NCBI GenBank assembly: GCA_947166925.1
Contig: CAMVGD010000008.1
Span: 1 to 39,573, forward strand
Direction of reading: 5' to 3'
DNA from: an uncultured Clostridia bacterium
GTDB lineage: Bacteria > Bacillota > Clostridia > Christensenellales > CAG-138
Length of the DNA stretch: 39,573 bases
Shown here: piece after piece, positions 1 to 7,774 of the stretch
Layout: every line of letters starts with the position of its first letter
Numbering within the stretch: position 1 is the stretch's first letter
Notes under the pieces: generated by a model
Databases searched by the model: none
Seen by the model: the letters and a program-made list of their open reading frames with translations, nothing else
What the model was told of the DNA's origin: nothing
Program-made: the position numbers and the translations under genes

Positions 1-2102
1 CGGTCATTCTCGATGGCGGCGCGAATGCCGGGGACGAACACGAAATCGCCGTCCTCATACGGGAAAGGCGCACCGTCCGCAAGCGTAAAGGGCAGGATGC
101 CCCAGTTGATGCAGTTGGAGCGATAGCGCTTGGTCGCGTACTCGTAGCAGATATTCGCAAAACCGCCGAGCACCTTCTGGCAGGACGCCGCCTGTTCACG
201 TGCGGAGCCGTCGCCCGGCTTGTTCGCAAACACGCAGGAGCCGAACTGGGTGTTCCCCATAAGCTCGTCTGCATTGCCGACCGCGGAAAGCGCCTTCACG
301 AGCTTTTCGGGCTTTTCGCCCGCGCGGCGCGCCGCTTCGTCCTTTGCGACGGCCTTGCTGCGTTCGACGTACTCGGGCACTCTGCGGGACAGCGCGAACT
401 CCGAAAGACGGAGCGGATTGCTGCGGTACGAAGACGTCTCGCCGGACGGGATCAGCTCGTCGGTCGTGGTGACCGGGTCGCGGATGACTGCGTCGAGCTC
501 CACGAGCAGGTTGTCGGTCAGCGGATACATCTTCGGCCAGTCGGTGATGTTGGGCCCGAGGATCAGTTCTTCTTCCGGATGCGCATGTGCAAAGCCGTTG
601 TAGCAGCGCTTTTCGTAGACGGAATCGTCGAACACGTACGGGATACGTTCGGTCTCGTACTCGACGTCGGTCGCAGCGGTGATGTAGCCGCCGTTCCGGG
701 CAGTCGCCGCGATCGAGCGGGAGTCCATCAGCGCGACGACGGAGATCTGTCCCTCGCCGGGCTTAGAACCTTCGCGGTTCGGGAAGTTGCGCGTCGTATG
801 ACGGAGCGAAAGACCGTTGTTTGCCGGTACGTCGCCCGCGCCGAAGCACGGTCCGCAGAACGACGGCTTGATGATCGCGCCCGCTTCCAGGAGGGCTTCG
901 GTCTTGCCGTTTCTGGTGAGCGCAAGGCTCGTCGGAACGCTCGTGGGATAAACCGAAAGGGAGAAGTAGCCGTTGCCGGTGCTGCCGCCCTTCAGAATAT
1001 CCGCAGCCTCCACGATGTTGTCAAAGAGACCGCCGGAGCAGCCCGCGATGACGCCCTGATCTGCCAGAACGCCCTTCTTGCTCACCTTGGAGCGCAGATC
1101 AAGATGCGCCTTCGGGAACTTCTTCGCCGCTTCCGCCTCGACCTTTGCGAGGATCTCGTCCGCGTTCTCGAGGAACTCGTGGATCGTGTACGCATTGGAC
1201 GGATGGAACGGCAGCGCGATCATGGATTCGACCTTATCGAGCTCGATCGTGATCATCGCGTCGTAATACGCGCCCTCTGCCGGCTCGAGCTTTTCGTACG
1301 CTTCCGGACGCTTGTGGATGTCGTAGTAGTTCTTGATCTCGTCGTCGGTCGCCCAGATCGAGGAAAGGCAGGTCGTCTCGGTCGTCATGACGTCGATGCC
1401 GCTGCGGAAATCGAATGGGAGATTCTTGAGGCCCGGGCCGACGAACTCGAGGACCTTGTTCTTAACGAGACCTTCGGCAAACGTCGCCTTAACGAGCGCA
1501 AGCGCGACGTCGTGCGGGCCGACGCCCTTTTTCGGCGCGCCGGTGAGGTAGCAGAGCACGACCTCCGGGGGCTTGACGTCATAGGTGTTTTTAAGAAGCT
1601 GCTTGACGAGCTCCGGACCGCCTTCGCCGACGCCCATCGTGCCGAGCGCGCCGTAGCGCGTGTGGCTGTCCGAACCGAGGATCATGTTGCCGCAGGTTGC
1701 GAGCTCCTCGCGCGCATAAGAATGGATGACGCTCTGATTTGCCGGAACATAGATGCCGCCGTACTTCTTCGCCGCGGAAAGACCGAACACGTGGTCGTCC
1801 TCGTTGATCGTGCCGCCGACCGCGCAAAGGCTGTTGTGGCAGTTGGTCATGGCGTACGGGATCGGGAATTCCTTGAGACCGCTCGCGCGCGCGGTCTGAA
1901 TGATGCCGACGTAGGTGATGTCGTGCGAGACCAGCGCGTCAAAATGGATATGCATGACGCCGCCTTCGTCCGATGCGCTGTGCGCTTCCATGATCTGGTA
2001 AGCGATCGTGCGTTCGCGTCCTCTTGCTTTTTCGACCGTTTCCGGTGCAGGGACCGGCGCGCCGTTCTTCCACAGCATGCCCTGTGCGTGATACTGGATC
2101 AT
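1..2102 (-). CDS. Aconitase-superfamily hydratase, YbhJ type (3' end outside window)
   Basis: About 700 residues are visible and the C-terminus runs off the window. The protein belongs to the aconitase superfamily, which uses a [4Fe-4S] cluster to dehydrate and rehydrate tricarboxylic or related hydroxy-acids. Visible marks are GSDSHT at about residues 143-148 and the three cluster cysteines C355 (in GCSGG) and C416/C419 (CGPC). The swivel-domain part (GDGSAREQAASC, ATKRYRSN) lies near the visible end. The whole pattern matches E. coli YbhJ (about 750 aa) better than AcnA or AcnB, so roughly 50 residues are missing. The start is ATG 2102 with GGGAGG 11 bases upstream; a nearby upstream ATG is out of frame. 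A consensus promoter lies at 2176-2204. The gene diverges from citC-citXG-lysR, suggesting a shared citrate-related role. The true substrate is not known; YbhJ itself is poorly characterised. Confidence 0.9.
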   Translation of the reverse strand, partial: MIQYHAQGMLWKNGAPVPAPETVEKARGRERTIAYQIMEAHSASDEGGVMHIHFDALVSHDITYVGIIQTARASGLKEFPIPYAMTNCHNSLCAVGGTINEDDHVFGLSAAKKYGGIYVPANQSVIHSYAREELATCGNMILGSDSHTRYGALGTMGVGEGGPELVKQLLKNTYDVKPPEVVLCYLTGAPKKGVGPHDVALALVKATFAEGLVKNKVLEFVGPGLKNLPFDFRSGIDVMTTETTCLSSIWATDDEIKNYYDIHKRPEAYEKLEPAEGAYYDAMITIELDKVESMIALPFHPSNAYTIHEFLENADEILAKVEAEAAKKFPKAHLDLRSKVSKKGVLADQGVIAGCSGGLFDNIVEAADILKGGSTGNGYFSLSVYPTSVPTSLALTRNGKTEALLEAGAIIKPSFCGPCFGAGDVPANNGLSLRHTTRNFPNREGSKPGEGQISVVALMDSRSIAATARNGGYITAATDVEYETERIPYVFDDSVYEKRCYNGFAHAHPEEELILGPNITDWPKMYPLTDNLLVELDAVIRDPVTTTDELIPSGETSSYRSNPLRLSEFALSRRVPEYVERSKAVAKDEAARRAGEKPEKLVKALSAVGNADELMGNTQFGSCVFANKPGDGSAREQAASCQKVLGGFANICYEYATKRYRSNCINWGILPFTLADGAPFPYEDGDFVFVPGIRAAIEND

Positions 2103-2175
2103 CGTTTCTGTTTCCTCCCATGCTCATATTTTTTTGAAATGATTCCGCAGCAAAAGCCTCTGCCGCTCTGTCTTT

Positions 2176-2204
2176 ATTATAGATACGGCCATGTATAATT
2201 TCAA
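2176..2204 (-). promoter_or_regulatory. Sigma-A promoter of the hydratase gene
   Basis: On the minus strand TTGAAA (2204-2199) and TATAAT (2181-2176) are separated by exactly 17 bases. It sits about 75 bases upstream of the hydratase ATG and points away from the citC promoter. Confidence 0.8.
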
Positions 2205-2224
2205 ATATATTTTTGATAATTTTT

Positions 2225-2241
2225 CATAGATATTTTCTATG
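2225..2241. promoter_or_regulatory. LysR-type operator (perfect 6-5-6 palindrome)
   Basis: CATAGA-TATTT-TCTATG is a perfect inverted repeat that contains the classic LysR-family T-N11-A motif. It lies between the -35 boxes of two divergent promoters: 20 bases from the hydratase -35 and 17 bases from the citC -35. The LysR regulator at 4657-5562, encoded in the citC operon, is the obvious candidate to bind it; this is inference from position and motif. Confidence 0.7.
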
Positions 2242-2258
2242 GAACTGCATTTGGGGGC

Positions 2259-2288
2259 TTGCGTTCCTTCCGTCGTTTCTGCTATACT
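2259..2288 (+). promoter_or_regulatory. Promoter of the citC-citXG-lysR operon
   Basis: TTGCGT (2259-2264) and TATACT (2283-2288) are separated by 18 bases. The LysR-type palindrome is directly upstream, where an activator of this family usually binds. The leader to the citC start is about 100 bases. Confidence 0.65.
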
Positions 2289-2293
2289 GAAGC

Positions 2294-2341
2294 CGGCGGA
2301 AAACCGACGTCGTTTTTTCGTTTTTCGGCGGAAAACCGACG
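2294..2341 (+). repeat. Two exact 16-bp direct repeats in the citC leader
   Basis: CGGCGGAAAACCGACG occurs at 2294-2309 and again at 2326-2341, 32 bases apart (three helical turns). Both copies lie just downstream of the citC promoter. The role is unknown; a second operator or an RNA structure in the leader are possible. Confidence 0.75.
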
Positions 2342-2394
2342 CTCCGGACCGTTTTTCGCACTGATATCGGCAGGCGTGCGGCAGAACGTGCCGC

Positions 2395-3390
2395 ATGCGG
2401 GAGGCAGAATTGGATATTTCCCTGTTTTATACGCCGCTTCCGAAGCGGCTCGCTGCGCGTTATAAAGATTTTCTATTCTCCGCGGATCTCCGCGACGAGG
2501 AGGACGCCGACGTCGTCGCGCTTGCAACGGACGACGATTTCAACATCCTTGCGTGCGGCGCGCGCGCGGGACACACGCTGAAGCAGTTTGCCGTTTCCCC
2601 CGATCTCGAGGGTGAGGGGATCTTTGCCTCGGTGCTCTCGGAACTGCTGAACGAAGCGGCGCGCGCGGGTCAGAAGCGGCTTTTCATCTGCACGAAGCCG
2701 AAGAACCGCGCCATGTTTTCCTCGATGGGGTTCTATCCGATCATAGAAACGAAGGACGCCGTTCTGATGGAGGACCGCAGAAACGGCTTTGCCGACTGGC
2801 TTGCCTCGCTGCCGCGGTATGAAGGCGAATGCGGCGCGATCGTCGTGAACGGCGACCCGTTCACACGCGGGCATCTGCACCTTTGCGAATACGCCGCAAA
2901 GCACTGCGACGTGCTGTATGTGTTCTCGGTCTCCGAACCGGGCTCGATGTTTTCACCCGACGAGCGGTTCGAGATGGTGAAAGCGGGCACGGCGCACATT
3001 CCGAACTGCCACATCGAGCACACGGACGAATATCTTGTCTCGCGGGAGACCTTCCCCGCCTACTTCATCCGCGACGAAGAACATGCCGACAAGGTCAAGG
3101 CGGATCTTGACGTCGAGCTGTTCCGCAAGCGGATCGCGCCGGCGCTGCACATCAAAAAGCGCTTTGTCGGAGAGGAACCGTTTTCGCCGACGACCTGCGC
3201 CTACAACCGCCGTATGAAGGAGCTTTTTCCCGAAAGCGGCATAGAGCTCATCGAGATCCCGCGCCTTGAAGCGATCAGCGCAAGCCGCGTGCGCGCGCTC
3301 ATCCGCGAAGGCAAGCCGGAGCTTGCAAAAGACCTCGTACCCGAAACCACCTATGCAGCCATCCTCCGTTACGTTGAACGAAATGCTTGA
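2395..3390 (+). CDS. citC: [Citrate (pro-3S)-lyase] ligase CitC
   Basis: CitC uses ATP and acetate to acetylate the thiol of the prosthetic group on the citrate lyase acyl carrier subunit, switching the lyase on. The protein has an N-terminal GNAT-like region (about 40-125) and a C-terminal nucleotidyltransferase domain with NGDPFTRGH at 152-160 (HxGH-type site) and ISASRVR at about 294-300. Other stretches such as SRETFPAYFIRDE also fit CitC, and the length (331 aa) is usual for the family. The start is uncertain. ATG 2395 has no ribosome site, while TTG 2410 in the same frame has GGGAGG (2399-2404) five bases upstream, so TTG 2410 may be the real start, making a 326-residue protein. First gene of an operon with citXG and lysR; its 3' end overlaps citXG by 38 bases. 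Confidence 0.92.
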   Translation: MREAELDISLFYTPLPKRLAARYKDFLFSADLRDEEDADVVALATDDDFNILACGARAGHTLKQFAVSPDLEGEGIFASVLSELLNEAARAGQKRLFICTKPKNRAMFSSMGFYPIIETKDAVLMEDRRNGFADWLASLPRYEGECGAIVVNGDPFTRGHLHLCEYAAKHCDVLYVFSVSEPGSMFSPDERFEMVKAGTAHIPNCHIEHTDEYLVSRETFPAYFIRDEEHADKVKADLDVELFRKRIAPALHIKKRFVGEEPFSPTTCAYNRRMKELFPESGIELIEIPRLEAISASRVRALIREGKPELAKDLVPETTYAAILRYVERNA

Positions 3391-4660
3391 CGCGCGCGAA
3401 CGCCGCGCCGCCGCACAGTCCGCGATGCTTGCATCGACGGACGAAACGTGCTGCCTTGTTTCGCTTTCCCTGAACATCGCGGGCGACGTGAAACGCACGC
3501 CGAAAACGCGGCTGCTGTTCGACCGCGGCATGGAAGCGTTCGGACGTCTGGGCTATCCGGAAGCGGAACGCCGCATCGTCGACGCAAAAACCGGCACGGA
3601 GGCGCTGATCCTGCTGAAGGCGGACGCGGCGACGGTCAAGGAAACGCTCGAACGGCTTGAAGAAGCTTTCCCTGCCGCGCGGCTGTTCGATTTCGACGTG
3701 CTGAACGCGCAGGGCGAAAAGCTTTCCAGAAGCGTTCCGCGCAGATGTCTCGTCTGCGACGGACCGGCGGCGGACTGCGCAAGAAGCCGCGCGCACGGAC
3801 TGGACGCGGTAAAGGCTGCGACGGAAACGCTGCTCAATGATTTCTGCGCCGATACGCTGGCGTATACCGCGCATTTTGCGCTCGAGCGCGAGCTGATGAC
3901 CACGCCGAAGCCCGGGCTGGTCGATCGGAACAACAACGGCGCGCATGCGGATATGGATGTGCCGCTGTTTCTCAGAAGCGCGGCGTCGCTGGTCCCCTAT
4001 TTCAAGACCGCCGTGCGGCTCGGGCTCGCGGACAGCGGCATGGCGCCGCTGAAAACGGCGGGGCTCGAAGCCGAACGGACGATGTTTGCCGCTACAAACG
4101 GCGTCAACACGCACAAGGGCATGATCTATTCGATGGGTCTTCTGCTGTACGGCATGGGCAAGGCGCTGTCGTTCGGCGGCTGTGCGGTCGGACACGCGGC
4201 CGCGCTGGCACGGTCGGACGCGAACGAGCGTCTTTCGCACGCGCTTTCAGAACGGGATACGAACGGGGCAAAAGCGTATGCCGCGCACGGCGCGCGCGGC
4301 GCGGTCGGCGAAGCGGCGGACGGCTTCTTTCACGCGCAGTACGCTGCGGACCGGCTTTTTGCGCATCGGGATTCCGAAAATCCCGGCGTGCTTGCGCTCA
4401 TCGACGTCATGGCCGTCCTTTCCGATACGAACCTTCTGCACCGCGGCGGCGCGGACGGACTGCAATTCGTGCGCGAACGCGCAAGAGCGATCGCGTTCCT
4501 GCCCGAGTCCGGACGGATCGCGGCGGCGGAGGCGCTCGACCGGGACATGATCCGGCGCAATCTCTCCCCCGGCGGCGCGGCGGACATGCTGGCGCTCGGT
4601 TTCCTGCTGGACGCGTGGCGCACGCTGTCGAAGCCTTTGTTCGGAGGTGAGCCCGTATGA
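3353..4660 (+). CDS. citXG: CitXG fusion: citrate lyase prosthetic-group synthase and transferase
   Basis: A 435-residue bifunctional protein. The N-terminal CitX part (about 1-170) transfers the phosphoribosyl-dephospho-CoA group to the citrate lyase carrier protein; it shows LNEMLDARERR near the N-terminus and the PRRCLVC...C...H signature near 130-150. The C-terminal CitG part (about 175-435) makes the triphosphoribosyl-dephospho-CoA precursor from dephospho-CoA and ATP; it shows TPKPGLVDRNNNGAHADMD. CitX-CitG fusions are known in other bacteria, for example Haemophilus. The open frame extends upstream to 3266, but the conserved N-terminus begins at ATG 3353, inside the end of citC. The last four bases overlap the LysR gene (ATGA), so the three genes are translationally coupled. 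The citrate lyase subunits citD, citE and citF are not in the window. Confidence 0.92.
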   Translation: MQPSSVTLNEMLDARERRAAAQSAMLASTDETCCLVSLSLNIAGDVKRTPKTRLLFDRGMEAFGRLGYPEAERRIVDAKTGTEALILLKADAATVKETLERLEEAFPAARLFDFDVLNAQGEKLSRSVPRRCLVCDGPAADCARSRAHGLDAVKAATETLLNDFCADTLAYTAHFALERELMTTPKPGLVDRNNNGAHADMDVPLFLRSAASLVPYFKTAVRLGLADSGMAPLKTAGLEAERTMFAATNGVNTHKGMIYSMGLLLYGMGKALSFGGCAVGHAAALARSDANERLSHALSERDTNGAKAYAAHGARGAVGEAADGFFHAQYAADRLFAHRDSENPGVLALIDVMAVLSDTNLLHRGGADGLQFVRERARAIAFLPESGRIAAAEALDRDMIRRNLSPGGAADMLALGFLLDAWRTLSKPLFGGEPV

Positions 4661-5562
4661 CGCTGCAGCAGCTCCGGTATTTCTGTGTGACCGCGGAGGT
4701 TTTGCACTACACGCGCGCGGCGGGACTTCTCTATATTTCACAGCCGAGCCTTTCATACGCGCTTTCGAAGCTTGAAAAGGAGCTCGGCATGCCGCTGTTT
4801 GAAAAGCAGGGCAAGCAGATCGCGCTGACGAAATACGGTGCGGAATTCCTGCCGTACGCAAAGCGCGCGCTGTCCGAGCTCAGCAAGGGACAGGAACGGC
4901 TGAAGGAGCTCAGAACGCCGGGCACAGGGATCATCAATCTCGGCTATATCTACAGCGTCAGCTTTTCGGTGCTGCCGGCGTTCGTCGACCGCTTCTACGC
5001 GCATCTCGGCAGCCGCCAGACCGCGTTCCGCTTCCATCAGGGCATGGCAGGCGGGCTCATCGAGCAGCTGCTGAACGGCTCGCTGGACCTTTTGATCGCG
5101 GGCAAGCCGGAGATTGATTCGGTCGAATATCTGCCCGTGGCAAAGCAGGAGCTGTTCCTTGCCATACCCGCGTCGCACCGGCTTTCCGAGCGCGCATCCG
5201 TTTCGCTCGCGGACGTTTCGGGCGAACAGTTCATCTCGATCTCGCACGAAGCGGTCATCTACCGCGAGCTTGCCGACAAATTCAAAAAGGCATCGTTTTC
5301 GCCGAACATCGTTTTTGAAGCGGACGAGTACAGCTCGATCGCCGCGTCCGTCACGACCGGCGCCGGCGTCGCGATCATGCCGCGTCTGCCGATCCTCGAC
5401 ACGTTCAATCTCCGGCTTATTCCGTTCTCCGATGTGCCGATGACGCGCGAGATCTGCCTGCTCCGATACCGGCTGCATCCGATGTCCCCCGCCGTACAAA
5501 GCGTCTGGGACTTTGCAAGGCACATATCCGAAGGATACCTCCGCGAAACGGAGCAAAAATAA
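4657..5562 (+). CDS. LysR-family transcriptional regulator
   Basis: A 301-residue LysR-type regulator. The N-terminal winged helix-turn-helix covers about residues 1-60 (MTLQQLRYF, YISQPSLSYALSKLEKELG, LFEKQGKQIALT), followed by an effector-binding domain of periplasmic-binding-protein fold from about 90 to 295. It overlaps citXG by four bases and ends in a terminator, so it is the last gene of the citC operon. By position it probably senses a tricarboxylate or related acid and binds the T-N11-A palindrome at 2225-2241, controlling its own operon and the divergent hydratase. The ligand is not deducible from the sequence. Confidence 0.92.
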   Translation: MTLQQLRYFCVTAEVLHYTRAAGLLYISQPSLSYALSKLEKELGMPLFEKQGKQIALTKYGAEFLPYAKRALSELSKGQERLKELRTPGTGIINLGYIYSVSFSVLPAFVDRFYAHLGSRQTAFRFHQGMAGGLIEQLLNGSLDLLIAGKPEIDSVEYLPVAKQELFLAIPASHRLSERASVSLADVSGEQFISISHEAVIYRELADKFKKASFSPNIVFEADEYSSIAASVTTGAGVAIMPRLPILDTFNLRLIPFSDVPMTREICLLRYRLHPMSPAVQSVWDFARHISEGYLRETEQK

Positions 5563-5584
5563 AACCGCCCGCAGGCGGTTTTTT
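5561..5584. terminator. Bidirectional terminator after the LysR gene
   Basis: Stem ACCGCC (5564-5569) and GGCGGT (5574-5579), loop CGCA, extended by A4 on the left and a T run on the right. It serves the citC operon on the plus strand and the small gene 5591-5839 on the minus strand. Confidence 0.85.
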
Positions 5585-5590
5585 ATCTTA

Positions 5591-5839
5591 TCAGCTTTTC
5601 AGCGACATTTCGGTCGGATCGGTATGCTTTACGACGACCGTCCTTCGGATCAGTCCGATATGCTCATACACCTGCAGATATGCAAGCGGATTGTCGCGAT
5701 CGACCGTAACCATCACGTCTGTATGCCGCAGACCGCATTTGATCCGCATTTGATACGTCCCGAACGGAACGGCAAAAACAACGGTTTCCCGGTTTTTGAT
5801 CGTACCGTAGCTGATACGATCGATCGCAATATCAAACAT
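5591..5839 (-). CDS. Small protein of unknown function
   Basis: An 82-residue protein predicted from ATG 5839. The open frame reaches 5962, but a good promoter at 5874-5902 lies inside the longer version, so 5839 is the better start; GGGAG is 12 bases upstream, which is rather far. The sequence is rich in beta-strand formers (ETVVFAVPFGTYQMRIKCG, TDVMVTVDRDN), ends in a charged tail and has no signal peptide or membrane segment. It might be a small beta-sandwich domain. I do not recognise the family. It is a single-gene unit with its own promoter and terminator. Confidence 0.5.
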   Translation of the reverse strand: MFDIAIDRISYGTIKNRETVVFAVPFGTYQMRIKCGLRHTDVMVTVDRDNPLAYLQVYEHIGLIRRTVVVKHTDPTEMSLKS

Positions 5840-5873
5840 ATGCCGCCCGCTCTCCCGTTTTGATTTCAGATAC

Positions 5874-5902
5874 AGTATAGTGGACCGAAAGCCGGCTGTC
5901 AG
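5874..5902 (-). promoter_or_regulatory. Promoter of the small gene 5591-5839
   Basis: On the minus strand CTGACA (5902-5897) and TATACT (5879-5874) are 17 bases apart. Confidence 0.65.
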
Positions 5903-5964
5903 TCGTTCCCGGACGCGGTATGTCGTCGGAATTGTCACATTTCTTTGAACTCTTTCCGGCAAGC

Positions 5965-5993
5965 TTGCAAAATACGCGGCGTTCCATTACAAT
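5965..5993 (+). promoter_or_regulatory. Promoter of the phosphodiester glycosidase lipoprotein gene
   Basis: TTGCAA (5965-5970) and TACAAT (5988-5993) are 17 bases apart, about 52 bases upstream of ATG 6046. Confidence 0.7.
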
Positions 5994-6045
5994 AGACAAA
6001 GAATGATTTCTGAAAATGATCCGAATAAGGATCGGAGGTAATTCC

Positions 6046-7176
6046 ATGAAAAAAGCATTGATCCTCTGCGCCGCCCTGCTCTTTGCGTTTGCCGCGGCCT
6101 GCGGAGGTCCTTCCGCACCGTCGGAGCCCGTGTCGGAAGCGACGCCGGAACCGACCGCCGTGCCCGATGAACCGGACGTGATCACGGTCGAAACCATGGC
6201 ACCGACGGAAGCGCCGACGTCCGAACCCACCGAGGAACCCACGCCCGAACCCACCGAGGAACCGACGCCCACGCCGGAGCCGACGCGCGTCCCGCGCGAG
6301 GGCGATATCGCCGTCAATTTCCCCGATTACGACACCGGCGTCGATGCGGATTACAGCTATCAGAGCGACGACGTCAGGATCGCGGTCACCGTATACGAAG
6401 GGACTCTGCCGGACGTCGCGGAAAACAGAGACCTTGCCACGGTCTACTATGTCGCGGATATCTGGATCCGGAACCTGAACTCGATGCAGTATGTATTCGG
6501 GAGAGGCGAGTTCAACAAGCATTCGGAGGACGCCGACAAGTGCGCCCGCCGCGTCAATGCGGTCCTCGGCTTCAACGGCAACTATAATTCGGGTCTGGTG
6601 GTGCAGAACGGCGTGGTCCTTCAGGATTTCCGCGCAAAGAAGGGCTGGAACTCCTGCTCGGCGTGTCTCATCTATAAGGACGGCACCTTCAAGACCTTCT
6701 ATCTGAAAAAAGAAAAGCTGGACATCGATCAGGAGATCGCAAACGGCGCATGGATCGGCTGGCAGTTCGGTCCGATCATCCTACGCGACGGCGAGGAGGG
6801 TCCCGATGCGACCGCCTATCCGACTATGGGATACAAGGCGCGCACGATGATCGGCTATTACGAGCCCGGGCATTATGTGGCGGTGATCGCAGACCAGCGC
6901 GGCAGCAAGGCAAGAGGTCTGAACAATCTGATGATGGTCGATCTGATGAAATCGCTCGGCGTGAAGGACGCGTTCAATCTGGACGGCGGGAACGGCACGG
7001 TGCTGACCTTCATGGGCGAGATCATCAACAAACCGGTCTACAACAAAACCGCGGACGGCACGGTCATCTACGGCAGACCGCTGATGGATATGCTCGGCTT
7101 CGGCGAATACGACGAAGCGACCGGCGCCCTGCAGGATCTTTCCACGCTGACGAACGTGAAAATCAAAGGCAAATAA
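6046..7176 (+). CDS. Secreted lipoprotein, phosphodiester glycosidase (NAGPA/DUF2233) family
   Basis: A 376-residue exported protein. ATG 6046 is preceded by GGAGG eight bases upstream; an upstream in-frame ATG (6016) would place the signal peptide internally. Residues 1-20 form a signal peptide ending in a lipobox-like AAAC, so the mature protein is probably lipid-anchored outside the cell. A Pro/Thr/Glu-rich linker follows (about 22-85), part of it encoded by a 24-bp tandem repeat. The rest is a phosphodiester glycosidase domain with FNGNYNSG, TMIGY and FNLDGGNGTVLTF. In this family the last motif (NLDGG) contributes to the active site that cleaves sugar-phosphodiester bonds, as in the human uncovering enzyme. 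The bacterial substrate is probably a cell-wall or exopolymer glycan, which is inference. Monocistronic. Confidence 0.88.
   Translation: MKKALILCAALLFAFAAACGGPSAPSEPVSEATPEPTAVPDEPDVITVETMAPTEAPTSEPTEEPTPEPTEEPTPTPEPTRVPREGDIAVNFPDYDTGVDADYSYQSDDVRIAVTVYEGTLPDVAENRDLATVYYVADIWIRNLNSMQYVFGRGEFNKHSEDADKCARRVNAVLGFNGNYNSGLVVQNGVVLQDFRAKKGWNSCSACLIYKDGTFKTFYLKKEKLDIDQEIANGAWIGWQFGPIILRDGEEGPDATAYPTMGYKARTMIGYYEPGHYVAVIADQRGSKARGLNNLMMVDLMKSLGVKDAFNLDGGNGTVLTFMGEIINKPVYNKTADGTVIYGRPLMDMLGFGEYDEATGALQDLSTLTNVKIKGK
6222..6269 (+). repeat. 24-bp tandem repeat encoding the Pro/Glu/Thr linker
   Basis: CGAACCCACCGAGGAACC occurs at 6222-6239 and 6246-6263 with a 24-base period, inside the lipoprotein linker. 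Each unit encodes the octapeptide EPTEEPTP. Repeats of this kind can vary in copy number between strains. Confidence 0.8.
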
Positions 7177-7188
7177 CAGCAGAAACGG

Positions 7189-7219
7189 AAAAACCGGCAG
7201 TGTATGCTGCCGGTTTTTT
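7189..7219. terminator. Bidirectional terminator between lipoprotein gene and msrA
   Basis: Stem CCGGCAG (7194-7200) and CTGCCGG (7207-7213), loop TGTATG, with A5 before and T6 after. It lies between convergent genes and can stop both transcripts. Confidence 0.9.
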
Positions 7220-7274
7220 GCGTCTCTTGATTGTCCGCCCGCCGTAAAGACGACTGCGGCTTTCAGGCAAACGG

Positions 7275-7772
7275 TTATTCCTTTTTGTCCGCAAGATGGA
7301 AGTACCGCGTCGGGATGTGACAATAGCCGCCCGGGTTCTTGTCGAGATACTTCTGGTGGTAAAGCTCCGCCGAAAAGAAGTTTTCGATCGGTCCGACCTC
7401 GACCGCCAGCGGTCTGCCCTCCTTTGCCTCGATCTCCCTGTACACCGTTTCGATCTCCGGAAGCTGATCCGCGTCCGTGTAATAGATGCCGGTGCGGTAT
7501 TGAATGCCGCTATCCTCACCCTGCCGGTTCACCGAAACGGGGTCAATGACCTGAAAATAGAAGCGCAACAGCTCCGGAAGCGAAAGCGCGGCCTCGTCGT
7601 ACGCGACGCGCACCGTCTCCGCGTGTCCGGAATTGTCGCATACCTCGCGATAGCTCGGCGCTTTTTCCGGTCCGTTCGCATAGCCGACCTCGGTTTCCTT
7701 CACGCCCTCGAACTGATCGAGGAATTTCTGCATGCCCCAGAAGCAGCCGCCTGCCAGATAGATCGTTTTCAT
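7275..7772 (-). CDS. msrA: Peptide methionine sulfoxide reductase MsrA
   Basis: A 165-residue MsrA, which reduces the S-epimer of methionine sulfoxide in oxidised proteins. The catalytic GCFWG motif is at residues 9-13 with C10 as nucleophile. Family motifs VGYANG, HAETVRV, FYFQVIDPVSVNRQGEDSG and QYRTGIYY are present. Length is normal for a single-domain MsrA without a fused MsrB. The start ATG 7772 is chosen because the family begins just before the GCFWG motif; an AAGGCGG-type ribosome site is upstream, while the longer open frame (7814) overlaps the preceding gene. Last gene of the pepT operon, only two bases after the YcxB-like gene. Confidence 0.96.
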   Translation of the reverse strand: MKTIYLAGGCFWGMQKFLDQFEGVKETEVGYANGPEKAPSYREVCDNSGHAETVRVAYDEAALSLPELLRFYFQVIDPVSVNRQGEDSGIQYRTGIYYTDADQLPEIETVYREIEAKEGRPLAVEVGPIENFFSAELYHQKYLDKNPGGYCHIPTRYFHLADKKE

Positions 7773-7774
7773 AT

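Noticed and set aside
579..2198. Long plus-strand open frame of 539 codons
   Set aside because: It is antisense to the hydratase gene, its translation is rich in Arg, Asp and Val as expected from a shadow frame, and it has no ribosome site.
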